DNA of 64,000 bases from Alkalicoccobacillus gibsonii. Lineage in GTDB: Bacteria > Bacillota > Bacilli > Bacillales > Bacillaceae_D. The position numbers were made by a program, and so were the translations under genes. Positions 45,639 through 54,360 of this stretch are shown piece after piece. The notes under the pieces are model-generated. The model worked only from the letters and a program-made list of their open reading frames with translations. It made no database searches and was not told where the DNA came from. Position 1 is the first letter of the stretch. Every line of letters starts with the position of its first letter. The DNA lies in the NCBI RefSeq assembly GCF_016798245.1, contig NZ_JAEUZA010000006.1:1-64000 (forward strand). Direction: 5' to 3'.

Positions 45639-46022
45639 ATGAATTTCCAGATTGTTTTAATTATCATCTTAGCAGCACTAATTGTGTTTTTATTGGTTAG
45701 ACGATTCTATACACCTAAGTATATTAAAAATTTAACCCAAGAAGAATTTATTAAAGGCTATCGCAAAGCACAGCTAGTTGACGTCAGAGAGCCTAGAGAA
45801 TATGACGGTGGACATATTCTAGGTGCGCGGAATATTCCAATGTCTCAAATTCGTCAACGTATCAACGAATTCCGTACGGATCAACCGATCTACATCTACT
45901 GCCAATCAGGTGCTAGAAGTAGACAAGCTGCAAGCATCATTCGCAAAAAACGTGGAAATACTGAAATTTATCAATTAAAAGATGGTTTCCGTAAATGGAC
46001 AGGTAAGATTAAAAAGAAATAA
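45639..46022 (+). CDS. yqhL: membrane-anchored rhodanese YqhL
   Basis: An N-terminal membrane segment (about 2-22) anchors a single rhodanese domain with active-site loop YCQSGARSR. From the ATG of MNFQIVL it is 127 residues. The only good ribosome site (AAGGAG) is 16 nt upstream of that ATG, and the in-frame TTG just before it would overlap the site, so the start is slightly unusual. Rhodaneses transfer sulfane sulfur; the substrate here is unknown. Confidence 0.88.
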   Translation: MNFQIVLIIILAALIVFLLVRRFYTPKYIKNLTQEEFIKGYRKAQLVDVREPREYDGGHILGARNIPMSQIRQRINEFRTDQPIYIYCQSGARSRQAASIIRKKRGNTEIYQLKDGFRKWTGKIKKK

Positions 46023-46030
46023 TGTAACGT

Positions 46031-46065
46031 AAACGCTCTTTCACTTAATGTGAAGGAGCGTTTTT
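46031..46065 (+). terminator. yqhL terminator
   Basis: An AACGCTC-TTTCAC / GTGAAG-GAGCGTT stem followed by TTTTTG lies just after yqhL. Confidence 0.85.
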
Positions 46066-46148
46066 GTAGTATAATCCATCGCTTGCTAAGACGCGGAACT
46101 CATTGTACAGTATCTTTACAAACTTGTAGGTTAAGGTGGCTTGCGAAA

Positions 46149-46844
46149 ATGTTGGATGAGACTCGAATATTAATTGTAGAAGATGAAGTGAGTATCGCTC
46201 GTATCCTTAAGTTAGAGCTAGAACATGAAGGATACCAAACAGAAACTGCTCCAGATGGATTAAAGGCTTGGGAATTGATTCAAAGCCATTCATGGTCACT
46301 ACTATTATTAGACGTGATGTTACCAGGGTTAAGTGGCATGGAAGTACTAAGACGATTACGTGATCGGAATGATCAAACTCCGGTCATTATGCTAACAGCC
46401 CGTGACACGGTGATTGATAAAGTTTCTGGTTTAGACTTAGGTGCAAACGACTATGTAACAAAACCATTTGATATTGAAGAACTTCTGGCTCGTATTCGCG
46501 TCCATTTAAGGGGAGTTCAAACACTTAAACATGAAGAGAATCGATTGAAAATTGCTGATTTAGAGATAAATACATCATCACATGAGGTCACACGAGCAAA
46601 AAAAGAGATTTCACTTACTGCTCGTGAATATGAATTGCTATTATTTTTCATCAATCACCCCCACCAAGTCCTCAGTCGTGATCAGCTCCTACAAAAAGTA
46701 TGGGGGTATGATTATATGGGAGACTCCAATATTGTTGATGTGTACGTTCGATACCTCCGCCAAAAAATTGATAAGGATGTATCACATAAGCTCATTCATA
46801 CCGTTCGAGGCGTAGGGTATATGCTAAAGGAAGCGAACGCATGA
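46149..46844 (+). CDS. OmpR-family response regulator
   Basis: The receiver domain (about 1-115) carries the acidic pair in ILIVEDE, the phospho-acceptor Asp in LLLLDVMLPG and the Lys in YVTKPFD. The C-terminal winged helix (about 130-225) includes VWGYDYMGDSNIVDVYVRYL. From the ATG of MLDETRILIV it is 231 residues. It overlaps the kinase gene by four bases (ATGA). Its targets probably include the PepSY genes downstream. Confidence 0.92.
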   Translation: MLDETRILIVEDEVSIARILKLELEHEGYQTETAPDGLKAWELIQSHSWSLLLLDVMLPGLSGMEVLRRLRDRNDQTPVIMLTARDTVIDKVSGLDLGANDYVTKPFDIEELLARIRVHLRGVQTLKHEENRLKIADLEINTSSHEVTRAKKEISLTAREYELLLFFINHPHQVLSRDQLLQKVWGYDYMGDSNIVDVYVRYLRQKIDKDVSHKLIHTVRGVGYMLKEANA

Positions 46845-48202
46845 GGCTTCAACGTCGAATTATCGTCGTATCTACAGTCGGACTTTTTTTGATCTTATTA
46901 ATCGTGAATAGTGCTGTGTATCTTTTTTTCAAACAATTTATGGAGCAATCTGAACTTACTCAGATCAAAGACCAAGGTCAGTCAATTGTTGAAACCATAG
47001 GAGATCACCAAAACCCTAGTCTATTAATGGACAATTATATCATTGGAGACGGTATGCTTCGTGTTATCCGCCCAGGCGATCACATTGAAAAGGTTCTTAC
47101 AAAGTCACGTGAGTATCGACAGATCCCTACTACCTATTCCGAAAGCGAAGCATCATCGATTGTTCGTTATAATGACAAGGATTACGCAGTATATAAACAG
47201 CCTTTCATTTGGAATGATGGGACCGTTGTGACTCTAGAGTATGTAGAATCGATTTCTCACTATTCAAATGCAATGAGTCTATTGCAAACAGTACTCCTAG
47301 CTGCCTCTGTGCTGGTTTTAATTCCTTCGGTAGCTGCGAGTGTGTGGCTTAGTCGATTTATCTTAACTCCTATACGTGCATTAATTGCGACAATGAACGA
47401 AATTAGGAGCAATGGAACGTTTAAAAAAATAGACGTCTCTTCGAAAAACACAGATGAGTTAACTCAGATGCGTATCACGTTTAATCAGATGATTGACCTG
47501 CTAAAAGAAAATTTTGAAAAGCAACAGCAATTTGTTTCCGATGCTTCACATGAATTAAAAACACCACTCACTGTTATTGAAAGTTATTCCACACTGCTTA
47601 AGCGCTGGGGAAAAAAAGATCCCGCTATTCTAGATGAAGCGGTTGAAGCCATCTATTCTGAAGCACTTAGAATGCGGGGAATGACACAGCAAATGCTTGA
47701 TCTAGCACAAGGAGACCAGTATTCGATTCAACCATTAACGGAACTAAATGCAATCGAAATTACACAAGAGGCAGCTGAACGATTAAGCCGATCGTTTAAC
47801 CGAGATATTCACTTCGTTTCAAAAGAGCCCATTTCATTTCTTGGACAGGAGGATCTGTTTAAACAGTTGCTTTTTATCTTAATTGAAAATGCAATAAAAT
47901 ATAGCAAAAAAGACATTGGTATCAGGTTGTATACCAATCAAAAGTTCCTAATCCTTGAGATTGAAGACAAAGGTATTGGCATTCCTGAGAATGAGCAAAC
48001 CGCTATATTTGAGCGTTTTTACCGCGTATCGGAAGATCGAAACCGAGAGTCAGGAGGCTCTGGACTCGGTCTCTCTATCGCCAAAAAGATCGTAGAGCAA
48101 TTTGAAGGCACCATCCATGTTCAAAGTAAAATTGGGGTAGGATCCACTTTTATCGTGAATATTCCCTTAAGACCATGTAAGGAGGTGTCTTTGCATGATT
48201 AA
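46841..48202 (+). CDS. sensor histidine kinase
   Basis: This is a two-membrane-segment kinase (about 8-28 and 145-168) with a roughly 115-residue extracellular sensor region, a HAMP domain (170-225), the phosphorylated His in SDASHELKTPL, and ATP-binding motifs DKGIGIPENE and GGSGLGLSIAKK. Length is 453. It lies between its response regulator and two PepSY genes, all overlapping or close. The arrangement recalls B. subtilis YkoGH with YkoIJ. The signal is unknown. Confidence 0.92.
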   Translation: MRLQRRIIVVSTVGLFLILLIVNSAVYLFFKQFMEQSELTQIKDQGQSIVETIGDHQNPSLLMDNYIIGDGMLRVIRPGDHIEKVLTKSREYRQIPTTYSESEASSIVRYNDKDYAVYKQPFIWNDGTVVTLEYVESISHYSNAMSLLQTVLLAASVLVLIPSVAASVWLSRFILTPIRALIATMNEIRSNGTFKKIDVSSKNTDELTQMRITFNQMIDLLKENFEKQQQFVSDASHELKTPLTVIESYSTLLKRWGKKDPAILDEAVEAIYSEALRMRGMTQQMLDLAQGDQYSIQPLTELNAIEITQEAAERLSRSFNRDIHFVSKEPISFLGQEDLFKQLLFILIENAIKYSKKDIGIRLYTNQKFLILEIEDKGIGIPENEQTAIFERFYRVSEDRNRESGGSGLGLSIAKKIVEQFEGTIHVQSKIGVGSTFIVNIPLRPCKEVSLHD

Positions 48203-48884
48203 ACATCCCATACGAATGATTCTCTATGTAGCTGCTCTTGCTGCGATTATCTTTGTTATCTATTTATTATTTCCAGCTTCTGATTCTTCATTGACTTTAG
48301 AAGAAGCGACCGAACAGATTGAAGCTCAATATGGAAGCACACCTACTGAAATCACTTTAGACGATTCGGTTTATACTGCTGTAATTGAGCGAAAAGAGGG
48401 CCTTTATAAGGTTAAACTAAGCGAAGAGACAGGATCTATTCTTTCATTAGTTTCAATTGAAACAAATCCAGGACAACCAATAGGAGAGTTTATCTCAGCG
48501 AGTGATGCTCGGGAACTGATTTTTGAACTACTCCCTCCTTCAGCTTCCATAAAAGATTTAGAGTTACTCGAAGATGAGAATCCTCCTATTTGGCAAGCTG
48601 AGATTGAATACATGGACAGAGATGGCGACATTGATCTGCATGCAGAAACAGGAGAAGTCATTCGAAATACATTTGAAGAAGACCAGGAAACGTCTTATCT
48701 ATCAGAACAAGAAGCTATAGATATTGCGCTTAAAGAAATCAATGGAATAGTAGACGATGTGGACCTTGAAGAGTCCGATGGAAGAATGGTCTATGAGGTT
48801 GAGATAGAGGATCAGGAGACAGATGAGGACGTAACGGTCGTTATCGATGCAGTAACCGGACAAATCATTCAATTTGAATATTAA
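48195..48884 (+). CDS. membrane-anchored PepSY-repeat protein
   Basis: The 229-residue protein has one N-terminal membrane segment (about 8-26), then an acidic extracytoplasmic part with three PepSY-like units (about 34-93, 97-160 and 163-229). Each starts with an acidic helix (LEEATEQIEAQYG, SEQEAIDIALKEI) and ends in a D/E-A-x-T-G turn (ETGSI, ETGEV, VTGQI). PepSY domains inhibit proteases or modulate sensors in known cases. The ATG overlaps the kinase gene by 8 bp, with AAGGAGGTG upstream. Confidence 0.85.
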   Translation: MIKHPIRMILYVAALAAIIFVIYLLFPASDSSLTLEEATEQIEAQYGSTPTEITLDDSVYTAVIERKEGLYKVKLSEETGSILSLVSIETNPGQPIGEFISASDARELIFELLPPSASIKDLELLEDENPPIWQAEIEYMDRDGDIDLHAETGEVIRNTFEEDQETSYLSEQEAIDIALKEINGIVDDVDLEESDGRMVYEVEIEDQETDEDVTVVIDAVTGQIIQFEY

Positions 48885-48979
48885 TCATTCTCTCATTAAA
48901 TTCTAATGTTTCATTCATTCTCCTTTCATGTTGAGTTACTATACTGCATGTATAGCCAATTAATGAAAGGAAGATGAAT

Positions 48980-49720
48980 ATGAAAAAACCAATGATCTTA
49001 ACATTAACAACGCTACTAGCGGTCGGAGGAACCTCAGTTGCTATTGCATCAACAGGAGCAAATGCAACAGAAACAGAGCCAACCCTGGCTTTACATTCTG
49101 AGGAGAAGCTCGTTAATGAACAGGAGGCTGCAGCTCTAGCAGAAGCCTTTATCGGCGGAAACGTGAAAGATATTGAAAAGGATGATGACGGCACCATTGA
49201 GGTTGAAGTGAAACGTGATGGTGAAGAATTTGATGTAGAGATTCTTCAGCAAACTGGCGAAATTGTAAATGTCGATGGAAACCTTTTGAAGATTGATCCT
49301 ACAAATCCAGAGATCATTTCTGTAGAAGAAGCAGAAACAGCTGCAAAAAAAGCGGTAAATCAAGAGGATATCCAGAAGGTTGAACTTGAAATAGAAAACG
49401 GATTATATGTGTATGAGATTGAATTTAATGTAAATGGCGAAGATGAAGATGTTAAAATCAACGCTGAAACAGGTTCCATTGTCTCAATGGACGATGTTTT
49501 TAAAGCAAATCTCCATGAGCAAGGTGATCTAATCTCTATAGATGAAGCCAAGTCAATAGCCACTGGTGAGTTTGAACAAAAAGCAACTGTAACAGAAATT
49601 GAGCTTGATACGGATGAAGGTTTTTCTGTATACGAAATGGAACTACTAGTAGACGGTGTTGAATATGATGTTGAGATCGATGCTGTCTCAAAAGCAATCC
49701 TTAAAAATGAAAGAGATTGA
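48980..49720 (+). CDS. secreted PepSY-repeat protein
   Basis: A cleavable signal peptide (about 1-25, LTTLLAVGGTSVAIASTGANA) precedes a highly acidic mature protein with three PepSY-like repeats (about 45-100, 112-170 and 183-246). Each shows an E-A-x-x-(A/I) helix and a V/I-x-(A/D)-x-T/S-G turn. I use the second ATG (MKKPMIL), 8 nt from AAAGGA; length is 246. The gene follows its membrane-bound relative by 95 bp, and the gap may hold its own promoter. Confidence 0.85.
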   Translation: MKKPMILTLTTLLAVGGTSVAIASTGANATETEPTLALHSEEKLVNEQEAAALAEAFIGGNVKDIEKDDDGTIEVEVKRDGEEFDVEILQQTGEIVNVDGNLLKIDPTNPEIISVEEAETAAKKAVNQEDIQKVELEIENGLYVYEIEFNVNGEDEDVKINAETGSIVSMDDVFKANLHEQGDLISIDEAKSIATGEFEQKATVTEIELDTDEGFSVYEMELLVDGVEYDVEIDAVSKAILKNERD

Positions 49721-49733
49721 TTCATAACCAAAA

Positions 49734-50006
49734 AGAGACTGAGACAAAGACTATAAATCAACTAGAAAATGGCGAATGATTCTAAGATCGAATCATTCGC
49801 CATTCGTGTTTTTCGCATTTTAGTAAGACGAGCGGAAGGAGAACCCGAGACTCCTACGGAACAGAACGTGGTGAAGACACTGTAGCGGTGCTTTTCCCGC
49901 GGAGGGGGCTGAGGCCGTTCCGCGCGGGTGCGAGGGATTCTCCTGTAGCGGGTTTATTGCTATGTTCGTGTTTTGCTATCCACATTAATGTTCTGTCCCA
50001 ACCTCT
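49734..50006. mobile_element. MITE-like repeat element, copy 2
   Basis: This is a roughly 273-bp relative of the element at 41012, same orientation, between the convergent PepSY gene and gcvPB. The ends are inverted: AGAGACTGAGACAAAGAC on the left, and the right-end complement begins AGAGGTTGGGACAGAAC. It shares the ATGGCGAATGATTC hairpin and the GCGGAAGGAGAACCCGAGAC core with copy 1. It carries no open frame of note and may act as a bidirectional terminator. Confidence 0.72.
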
Positions 50007-50021
50007 TTTTTCCTTTAACCG

Positions 50022-51485
50022 TTATTCAGCTTTTTGATAACGTAACACTGGTTTACGTGCAGCTAGCGTTTCATCTAAACGTCCGATCACTGTGTGATGT
50101 GGAGCTTCTTGAACGATTTCGGGATTCTCTTCTGTTTCTTTTGCAATTTGAATCATCGCTTCAATAAATTCATCTAGTGTTTCTTTTGATTCTGTCTCTG
50201 TTGGCTCAATCATCATACATTCTTCCACATTCAACGGGAAGTAGATTGTTGGTGGATGATACCCAAAATCAAGAAGTCTTTTAGCAATATCTAGTGTACG
50301 TACACCCAGCTTTTTCTGACGTTTGCCTGAGAGGACGAATTCATGTTTGCAATGCTGTGTATAAGGTAGGTCATAATGAGGAGCTAGGCGTCTCATCATG
50401 TAGTTTGCATTTAGTACAGCAAACTCAGATACTTGGCGTAAGCCTTCAGGACCCATTGTACGGATGTATGTGTACGCACGTACGTTTATTCCGTAGTTTC
50501 CGTAATAAGGCTTCACTCGGCCAATGGAGTTTGGTCGATCGTAATCAAAGTCGTAACCTTCCTCCGTTTTAACTAATAAAGGCTTCGGTAGGAATTCAAT
50601 TAAGTCTTTTTTTACGCCAACAGGGCCAGATCCAGGGCCACCGCCACCATGAGGTCCAGTAAACGTCTTGTGAAGGTTTAAATGGACAACATCAAAGCCC
50701 ATGTCTCCAGGTCTTGCAATCCCTAGAATGGCATTTGAATTTGCTCCATCATAGTAAAGCTTTCCACCCGCTTCGTGGATGATTGAAGCCATTTCAACGA
50801 TATAGCTTTCAAACAAACCTAGCGTGTTCGGATTTGTTAACATTAAAGCTGCCGTTTCATCACTTACTACCTCACGCAAATGGGCGAGGTCCACTAACCC
50901 GTGCTCGTCCGTCCGAACAGTGATTGATTCAAACCCTGCAACTGTTGCTGAAGCTGGATTTGTACCGTGAGCTGAATCAGGTACGATGACCTTTGTACGA
51001 CGAGCGTCCCCTCTTGCTTCATGGTACGCACGGATCATCATGAGTCCAGTCCATTCTCCATGTGCTCCAGCAGCTGGTTGTAAAGTAACCTCATCCATAC
51101 CAGTAATCTCAGCTAGTGACGTTTGGAGGTTATGGAGTAATTCCAAAGAGCCTTGCACTTGCTTTACTGGCTGATATGGGTGAACATTCGCAAGACCATC
51201 GATACGCGCAACATCCTCATTAATCTTCGGATTGTATTTCATTGTGCATGATCCAAGCGGATAAAAACCTGAGTCCACGCCATGATTACGTTTCGATAAT
51301 GCTGTGTAGTGTCGCATAATTTGAAGTTCAGACACTTCTGGTAGCTCAGGCTCCTCGACACGAATATACTCATCAGGAAGAAGAGAGCTAAGATCTACTT
51401 CAGGGATATCAAGGTCCGGCAAGCTATGTCCAACACGACCTGGTTTGCTTAATTCAAAAATCAATGCTTGATTATCTGTGCTCAT
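50022..51485 (-). CDS. gcvPB: glycine dehydrogenase (decarboxylating) subunit 2
   Basis: This is the beta half of the P-protein of glycine cleavage. The PLP-binding lysine is in [17 protein letters not shown], and [10 protein letters not shown] is also diagnostic. Length is 487. The ATG overlaps the gcvPA stop (ATGA). Together with GcvPA it releases CO2 from glycine and loads the aminomethyl group onto lipoyl-GcvH. Confidence 0.96.
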   Translation of the reverse strand: MSTDNQALIFELSKPGRVGHSLPDLDIPEVDLSSLLPDEYIRVEEPELPEVSELQIMRHYTALSKRNHGVDSGFYPLGSCTMKYNPKINEDVARIDGLANVHPYQPVKQVQGSLELLHNLQTSLAEITGMDEVTLQPAAGAHGEWTGLMMIRAYHEARGDARRTKVIVPDSAHGTNPASATVAGFESITVRTDEHGLVDLAHLREVVSDETAALMLTNPNTLGLFESYIVEMASIIHEAGGKLYYDGANSNAILGIARPGDMGFDVVHLNLHKTFTGPHGGGGPGSGPVGVKKDLIEFLPKPLLVKTEEGYDFDYDRPNSIGRVKPYYGNYGINVRAYTYIRTMGPEGLRQVSEFAVLNANYMMRRLAPHYDLPYTQHCKHEFVLSGKRQKKLGVRTLDIAKRLLDFGYHPPTIYFPLNVEECMMIEPTETESKETLDEFIEAMIQIAKETEENPEIVQEAPHHTVIGRLDETLAARKPVLRYQKAE

Positions 51486-52825
51486 TGTAATGCCCCCAAT
51501 TCACTCGCAAATGCATCTAGCTCTTCTTTCGTACGTACCTCAGTTACACATAGTAACATTTGACCTTCTAGTAACTGATCGTCACGCTCCAATTCATATC
51601 CTCCAATAAACCCTTTCTCAAGAAGTTTTTCATTCACTTCTTTTACAGGTTGGTTTAATTGGATCACAAATTCATTAAATGTTGGTCCGTCATGAACAAT
51701 ATTAATGCCTAACCCTTTGAGCTTTGCTTTTAAGTAAGCTGCTTTTTGTACGTTTTGATACGCCATCTCTTTTACACCTTTTTTACCGATCGCCGTCATG
51801 GCAACCGATGCAGCAAGTGCATTTAATGCTTGGTTTGAGCAAATGTTCGATGTCGCTTTATCACGACGGATATGCTGTTCACGCGCTTGAAGAGTTAACA
51901 CAAATCCGCGTTGCCCTTGATCATCAACCGTTTGGCCAACTAAGCGACCAGGAACCTTACGCATTAATTTCTTTGTTGTTGCAAAATACCCACAATGAGG
52001 ACCACCGAATTGCATTGAAATCCCAAATGGCTGTGCATCGCCAACGACGATATCTGCACCAAATTCACCTGGTGATTTTAACAAACCGAGTGCAAGCGGA
52101 TTACTCGATACAGCAAGAAGTGCCTTACCTTGATGAGTAATGGCTTCGATATCAGCTAAAGGCTCTACATGACCAAAAAAGTTTGGATATTGTACAAGAA
52201 CACAAGCCGTATCATCATTATAATGCTCTTTCAAAAGATCTAAATCGGTTACTCCATTTTTTGTATCAATCTCAATCACTGTTAATCCTTGACCATATGC
52301 ATTTGTTTTTAACACGTCGCGGGCTTCTGGATGAACAGCCTTTGATACTAGGATCGTTTTCTTTTTCGTATGACCACAGCTCATCATCGCCGCTTCAGCC
52401 AGTGAGGTTGGACCATCATACATTGAGGAGTTTGCAAGGTCCATTCCAGTTAATTCACAAATCATACTTTGAAATTCAAAGATAGCTTGAAGTTCTCCTT
52501 GGGAGATCTCAGGCTGATACGGTGTATATGCCGTGTAAAATTCAGAACGTGAAATCACATGATTCACAATTGATGGGATGTAATGATCGTACACACCTGC
52601 TCCTAGAAAAGAAGGTACGCTTTTCGTAGATGTATTCTTTGCTGCTAGCCCATTAAAGAATTTAATAAGTTCAGGCTCTTTTAATGCTTTTTCGATATTT
52701 AACTGCCCTTTAAAGCGGATATCACTCGGAATGTCGGCAAATAATTCTTCAATTGAGTCAACACCGATGGCTTGGAGCATCTCATCGCGATCAGTTTCTG
52801 TCATTGGTAAGTATCGGTTATTCAT
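51482..52825 (-). CDS. gcvPA: glycine dehydrogenase (decarboxylating) subunit 1
   Basis: This is the alpha half of the split Firmicute P-protein. The N-terminal [14 protein letters not shown] and [13 protein letters not shown], and [20 protein letters not shown] in the C-terminal half, are family hallmarks. I start at the ATG of MNNRYLP (447 residues); a TTG three codons earlier lies too near the AGGAGG. It follows gcvT by 15 bp. Confidence 0.95.
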   Translation of the reverse strand: MNNRYLPMTETDRDEMLQAIGVDSIEELFADIPSDIRFKGQLNIEKALKEPELIKFFNGLAAKNTSTKSVPSFLGAGVYDHYIPSIVNHVISRSEFYTAYTPYQPEISQGELQAIFEFQSMICELTGMDLANSSMYDGPTSLAEAAMMSCGHTKKKTILVSKAVHPEARDVLKTNAYGQGLTVIEIDTKNGVTDLDLLKEHYNDDTACVLVQYPNFFGHVEPLADIEAITHQGKALLAVSSNPLALGLLKSPGEFGADIVVGDAQPFGISMQFGGPHCGYFATTKKLMRKVPGRLVGQTVDDQGQRGFVLTLQAREQHIRRDKATSNICSNQALNALAASVAMTAIGKKGVKEMAYQNVQKAAYLKAKLKGLGINIVHDGPTFNEFVIQLNQPVKEVNEKLLEKGFIGGYELERDDQLLEGQMLLCVTEVRTKEELDAFASELGALQ

Positions 52826-52840
52826 GTTTAACAAATCCTC

Positions 52841-53944
52841 CTATGGACGTGGTCGTTTGTAAAATGGAGTGCCTACAACTTCAGCTTGTATCCGCTTCTT
52901 GCGAATTTGAACCTCTACATTAGTACCAAGCTCCGTGTAACGAGTATCAAGTATGGCAAGGCCAATGTTTTTACCAAGTGTAGGAGATTGTGTACCTGTT
53001 GTTACAAATCCAATCTGCTCTTCACCTACAAATACCTCATACCCTGCTCTCGGAATGCCTTTATCAAGCATTTCAATTCCGACAAGTTTACGAGTAAGAC
53101 CTTCTTCTTTTTGTTTCTTTAGTACCTCTTGTCCAATAAAAGGAACCTCTTTATTTACCTTTACAGCGAAACCAATACCGGCTTCAAGTGGTGATATATC
53201 TTTTGTTAACTCTTGTCCGTATAATGCGAGCTTCGCTTCAAAACGAAGCGTATCACGTGCACCTAGTCCACATGGCACAAGTCCTTCAGATTCTCCTGTA
53301 GAGAGAAGCTCTGTCCAAAGCTTTTGTGCATCTTCTGAAGCGACATAAAGCTCAAAACCATCTTCGCCTGTGTAACCCGTTCTAGAAAGAAGAGCATTCA
53401 CTCCCGCAACCGTTACTTGGGCCTTGAAGCGGAAAGGACGGATTTCAGCAAGAGGTTCATCTGTTACTTGTTGAAGAATGGTTTCAGCTTGAGGTCCTTG
53501 AATAGCAAGTAGAGCCGTCTGATCTGACACATTTTTCATTTCAACAGAGCTAGGCTTATGTTGAATCATCCATTCCCAATCCTTATCAATATTCGAGGCA
53601 TTCACAACGACAAGATAGTCGCTCGCTGATTTTCGATATACTAATAAATCATCAACGGTTCCACCATTTTCGTAGCACATTGCTGTGTAGATCGCTTGGC
53701 CGTCAACTAGCTTGGATAAGTCATTTGTAAGAAGTTTCTGTAAAAAATCGAGTGACTCTTCTCCTGTTACCTCAAATTCACCCATGTGAGATACATCAAA
53801 TAGTCCTGCTTTCGTTCTAACTGCCTCATGTTCTGCTTTAATACTACTAAATTGAACAGGCAATGCCCATCCTCCAAAATCAATCGTTTTAGCTTGATAG
53901 TCCTGGTACAAATCATATATTGGGGTTTGTTTTAAGTCAGCCAT
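52841..53944 (-). CDS. gcvT: aminomethyltransferase (T-protein)
   Basis: GcvT moves the methylene group from lipoyl-GcvH to tetrahydrofolate and releases ammonia. The N-terminal [13 protein letters not shown], the catalytic-Asp region [16 protein letters not shown], and [13 protein letters not shown] are visible. From the ATG of MADLKQTP, behind GGAGGAG, it is 367 residues. It leads the operon, which a glycine riboswitch controls. Confidence 0.96.
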   Translation of the reverse strand: MADLKQTPIYDLYQDYQAKTIDFGGWALPVQFSSIKAEHEAVRTKAGLFDVSHMGEFEVTGEESLDFLQKLLTNDLSKLVDGQAIYTAMCYENGGTVDDLLVYRKSASDYLVVVNASNIDKDWEWMIQHKPSSVEMKNVSDQTALLAIQGPQAETILQQVTDEPLAEIRPFRFKAQVTVAGVNALLSRTGYTGEDGFELYVASEDAQKLWTELLSTGESEGLVPCGLGARDTLRFEAKLALYGQELTKDISPLEAGIGFAVKVNKEVPFIGQEVLKKQKEEGLTRKLVGIEMLDKGIPRAGYEVFVGEEQIGFVTTGTQSPTLGKNIGLAILDTRYTELGTNVEVQIRKKRIQAEVVGTPFYKRPRP

Positions 53945-53983
53945 GCTTCTCCTCCTGATGAACGAATAGTTTGAACTATTAAA

Positions 53984-54030
53984 CAAAAAAGGACAGACTG
54001 ATACACGATAACTTGTGTATCACCCTGTCC
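53984..54030 (-). terminator. riboswitch-controlled terminator
   Basis: A long imperfect stem (GGACAG-GG-TGATACAC against GTGTATCA-GT-CTGTCC) with an 8-nt loop is followed by TTTTTT on the minus strand. Its left arm is also the end of the second glycine aptamer, giving the on/off switch. Confidence 0.88.
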
Positions 54031-54197
54031 TTGAACCAGAAAGTTTCACTCGGCTGGTGGCCGAATTGTCTTCGTGGGTGGCTTGCATAGCAAGCTCTCT
54101 CCAGAGCTGCGTCACGTAAGAGTCTGTTTGCCTGAGAGATTCACATCACTGCTTGCTCCTTCGGCGTCGGGCCGTTTCGCCCGATCTCTCCCCTTAC
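53984..54197 (-). promoter_or_regulatory. tandem glycine riboswitch of the gcv operon
   Basis: On the minus strand the leader contains two aptamer-like units. The first has GGGGAGAG, GACGCCGAAGGAGCAAG and AATCTCTCAGGCAAA followed by an ACTCTT segment, the standard glycine aptamer core. The second, joined by CTCTGGAGAGAGC, has CCACGAAGACAA and ends CTGGTTCAAGGACAG. A terminator hairpin that can compete with the second aptamer follows. In B. subtilis glycine binding allows read-through; the same is expected here. Confidence 0.9.
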
Positions 54198-54360
54198 CTT
54201 CATCCGCAAAAAAGATTCGATTATGTTTTTTGAAATTGGTACATACTACTAATATTCATGTTGCTCTATACACTGTATATCCTATCAATAGTCACCATGT
54301 GGCGCAACGATTTTTTTAAAAAGATGTCGAACGATTTACGTTAAAAGGAGACCGCAGCTC

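Noticed and set aside
49360-49761. 133-codon serine-rich minus-strand frame over the PepSY gene
   Set aside because: Serine richness comes from complementing the Glu/Asp/Thr codons of the real gene. The plus-strand frame has a signal peptide and repeats.
51724-52140. 138-codon plus-strand frame inside gcvPA
   Set aside because: It lies fully antisense to a well-conserved gene, has no ribosome site and has a His- and Gln-rich composition typical of an antisense shadow.
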